DNA of 37,890 bases from Burkholderiales bacterium (GTDB lineage: Bacteria; Pseudomonadota; Gammaproteobacteria; Burkholderiales; Burkholderiaceae_D), in assembly GCA_026399895.1 (NCBI GenBank), contig JAPLQC010000045.1, positions 1 to 37,890 on the forward strand. Reading direction: 5' to 3'. Positions 36,169-37,890 of the stretch are shown piece after piece. The translations under genes and the position numbers were made by a program. The notes under the pieces were generated by a model. That model searched no databases, was not told the origin of the DNA, and worked only from the letters and a program-made list of their open reading frames with translations. How positions within the stretch are numbered: position 1 is the first letter of the stretch; the number at the start of each line of letters is the position of its first letter.

Positions 36169-37068
36169 TCACGGCGTGAGATGTTCGCGCAGCCACGTGA
36201 GCGCTTGCTTGGGCTGTAAGGCGCTGGTATCGAGGGTCTGATCGGCCTTGGTGTAGAACTGCGCGCGGCTCTCCAAAATGCGCTTCAGGTCGTCCATGGC
36301 CTCGCGGTTGCCCGCCATCGGGCGCCGGTCGCCCTGCGCTAGCACTCGGCTCATGTGCTCCTCCGGTGTCGCCTTTAGCCACACCGTGTAGCAATGCGTT
36401 AGCAATAAGTTGAAGGTTGCGGGCTCGGAGACAATGCCGCCGGGCGTGGCTATCACCGCGCGCGAATGGGCGCGGATGACTTCTTCCAGCGCGCGCTGCT
36501 CGTAACGGCGGTAAGCGGTCTGCCCGTAGAGCGCGTGGATCTCGGCGATACCGCAGCCTGCCAGCGCCTCGATTTGCCCTGACAGCTCAATGAAAGGCAC
36601 ACCCAGCTCGGTAGCCAGCGCCTGACCCAGGCTGGACTTACCCGCCCCACGCAACCCAATTAAGGCAATGCGCTGACGGCGCGTCGACTCGCTGGTCGGC
36701 TGTTCGAATAACACCGCCAGCGCAGCGCGTGCCTTGGCCAGCTCTTCGTCGCTACGACCACGCAAGGTTTCACGGATCATCAACCAGTCGGGTGACGAAG
36801 CGGCTTCGTCGCCGGTCATCTCAGCCAGCGAGCAATTCAGCACCACGCAGAGTCGGCGCAGGAACTGAATTGAGGCATTACCGACACCGGTCTCGACATT
36901 GGCCACATGACGTTCAGAGACATCCGCCAGCTTGGCCAGCGCTTTTCGGGTCAGGCCACGGCGCGCGCGCAGCAAACGCACACGCTCGCCCAGCGCGCTG
37001 AGGAACGGGTCTTTGTCGTGCGCCTCGAGGTGGGTGGCGCTTGGATCTGCGGGCTGGTTAAATGGCAT
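36169..37068 (-). CDS. boxR: BoxR: XRE-type regulator fused to a shikimate-kinase-like domain
   Basis: Transcriptional repressor of aerobic benzoate degradation. 299 residues from ATG 37068. Residues about 25-90 form an XRE HTH (LGERVRLLRARRGLTRKALA; SERHVANVETGVGN). Residues about 130-299 resemble shikimate kinase with P-loop GLRGAGKSSLG. Known BoxR/BzdR proteins use this domain to sense benzoyl-CoA rather than phosphorylate shikimate; applied here by homology. The frame is open 177 bp further upstream but without family similarity. Between boxC and the divergent ligase gene. Confidence 0.95.
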   Translation of the reverse strand: MPFNQPADPSATHLEAHDKDPFLSALGERVRLLRARRGLTRKALAKLADVSERHVANVETGVGNASIQFLRRLCVVLNCSLAEMTGDEAASSPDWLMIRETLRGRSDEELAKARAALAVLFEQPTSESTRRQRIALIGLRGAGKSSLGQALATELGVPFIELSGQIEALAGCGIAEIHALYGQTAYRRYEQRALEEVIRAHSRAVIATPGGIVSEPATFNLLLTHCYTVWLKATPEEHMSRVLAQGDRRPMAGNREAMDDLKRILESRAQFYTKADQTLDTSALQPKQALTWLREHLTP

Positions 37069-37106
37069 GGATTCGCGTTGGGGCTTTCTTGACGCAAGCA
37101 AGATAG

Positions 37107-37139
37107 TGCACTTACACTCATTCTTGCATGCATTATAAG
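37107..37139 (+). promoter_or_regulatory. Ligase promoter with TGCA operator motifs
   Basis: CTTACA (37111-37116), 17-bp spacer, TATAAG (37134-37139) form a plausible promoter for the ligase gene. TGCA occurs at 37107-37110 and as the tandem pair TGCATGCA at 37125-37132, inside the spacer. BzdR/BoxR-type repressors recognise TGCA-containing repeats, so binding here would block RNA polymerase. Confidence 0.6.
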
Positions 37140-37207
37140 TTCGCAAAATAAAAAATACCAAGGCGCTGTGCCCGGCAATAAGGCGACGGCCCGTATAGGA
37201 GACAACC

Positions 37208-37890
37208 ATGCAGAACGCTGCACCGCAACTGCCGCAGCGCTTCAACTTCGCTCAGCATCTGCTCGCGCTCAACCAGGCACGGGGGAACAAGATCGCCTTC
37301 CGCGATGATCGCTGCGAGTTGAGCTACGCGGAGTTGGAACATCGGGTACGCTGTTTTGCCGCTGGACTGCTGGCCCATGGCCTGCAGCCTGAGCAGCGCG
37401 TGTTGCTGGTGATGCTTGATACCGTTGATCTACCGGTGGCTTTTCTGGGTGCGCTGTATGCGGGGGTGGTGCCGGTGCCGGTCAATACCTTGCTCACCGC
37501 AGAAAACTACGGCTACATGCTCACTCACAGTGACGCAAAAATGATCGTGGTGTCGGATGCGCTAAGAAGCACCGTCGATCCAGCAGTGTCGGCATGTGGT
37601 CAGCCGCTGAAGATCGTCGTGTCTGGCGCGCTTGCCGATGATCAAGACATCGCGTTCTCGAGCTTAGTGGCACAGCCACCCATGCCGCAGCCCGCAGATA
37701 CGCACGCTGATCAGTTCGCGTTTTGGCTGTACTCCAGCGGCTCTACCGGACAACCTAAAGGCACCGTTCATAGTCATGCCAATCTGTACTGGACTGGCGA
37801 GTTGTATGGCAAGCCGGTGCTCGGTCTTAACGAACATGATGTCGTGTTCTCGGCCGCCAAGCTGTTCTTCGCCTATGGCCTCGGCAATGC
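37208..37890 (+). CDS. bclA: Benzoate-CoA ligase, N-terminal part
   Basis: Runs off the right edge; 227 codons are visible. ATP-dependent acyl-CoA synthetase of the AMP-binding (ANL) superfamily that forms benzoyl-CoA from benzoate. AGGAG precedes ATG 37208. The start MQNAAPQLPQRFNFAQHLL and the motif A3 loop YSSGSTGQPKGTVHSH are visible, and the last residues (SAAKLFFAYGLGN) match the benzoate ligase substrate region. Assignment to benzoate rather than another aryl acid rests on the box genes alongside. Confidence 0.93.
   Translation, partial: MQNAAPQLPQRFNFAQHLLALNQARGNKIAFRDDRCELSYAELEHRVRCFAAGLLAHGLQPEQRVLLVMLDTVDLPVAFLGALYAGVVPVPVNTLLTAENYGYMLTHSDAKMIVVSDALRSTVDPAVSACGQPLKIVVSGALADDQDIAFSSLVAQPPMPQPADTHADQFAFWLYSSGSTGQPKGTVHSHANLYWTGELYGKPVLGLNEHDVVFSAAKLFFAYGLGN

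Overview
The window is a stretch of betaproteobacterial chromosome, most likely order Burkholderiales. The housekeeping order glmM-folP-ftsH-rlmE, yhbY, DUF4149-greA-carB-carA is the arrangement typical of that group. A complete-looking benzoyl-CoA epoxidation (box) cluster with the HTH/shikimate-kinase fusion regulator BoxR points the same way. Genus cannot be settled from the sequence alone. Nearly all genes lie on the minus strand, and many units end in clear intrinsic terminators.

Layout. 1-955: an AT-richer accessory segment holding one end of an IS3-family insertion sequence that has cut off a putative secreted-protein gene, followed by about 570 bp without a recognisable gene. 956-1164: tRNA-Arg(UCU) and tRNA-Pro(UGG) with a terminator between them. 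1222-6132: glmM, folP, ftsH (broken by an out-of-frame deletion in the linker before the AAA domain) and rlmE. 6246-8111: a 621-residue orphan with a divergent metzincin/serralysin-like zinc site, set between rlmE and yhbY where these two are normally close neighbours. 8184-14243: yhbY, a DUF4149 membrane protein, greA and carBA. 14457-17916: a GlcG/HbpS-like protein, an NlpC/P60 hydrolase, a patatin-like lipoprotein and a CorA/ZntB-type transporter. 17998-21434: a phosphate-porin-like gene divergent from ppx, with a Pho-box-like site between them. 21605-26385: the nitrogen-control block ntrC, ntrB, a DUF4124 protein and glnA. Upstream of glnA are a sigma-54-like promoter and NtrC-type enhancer sites, so regulator and target lie side by side. 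26745-30976: an unrecognised helical protein, prfC, a CelD/BcsL-type acetyltransferase and a universal stress protein. 31518-37890: boxA, boxB, boxC, boxR and, divergently, the start of the benzoate-CoA ligase gene.

How the genes work together. Benzoate is activated to benzoyl-CoA by the ligase. BoxAB epoxidises benzoyl-CoA with O2 and NADPH, and BoxC opens the ring. BoxR, whose C-terminal domain is expected to sense benzoyl-CoA, likely represses through TGCA-containing sites in the ligase promoter. The porin/ppx pair fits phosphate-starvation control, and ntrBC/glnA fits nitrogen-starvation control.

The strongest items for follow-up are the orphan metzincin-like protein, the ftsH deletion, a pair of 81-82 bp palindromic repeats with compensatory base changes (one after ntrC, one between boxC and boxB), the 14-bp tandem repeat between corA and the patatin gene, and a (CAT)9 microsatellite abutting a start codon.
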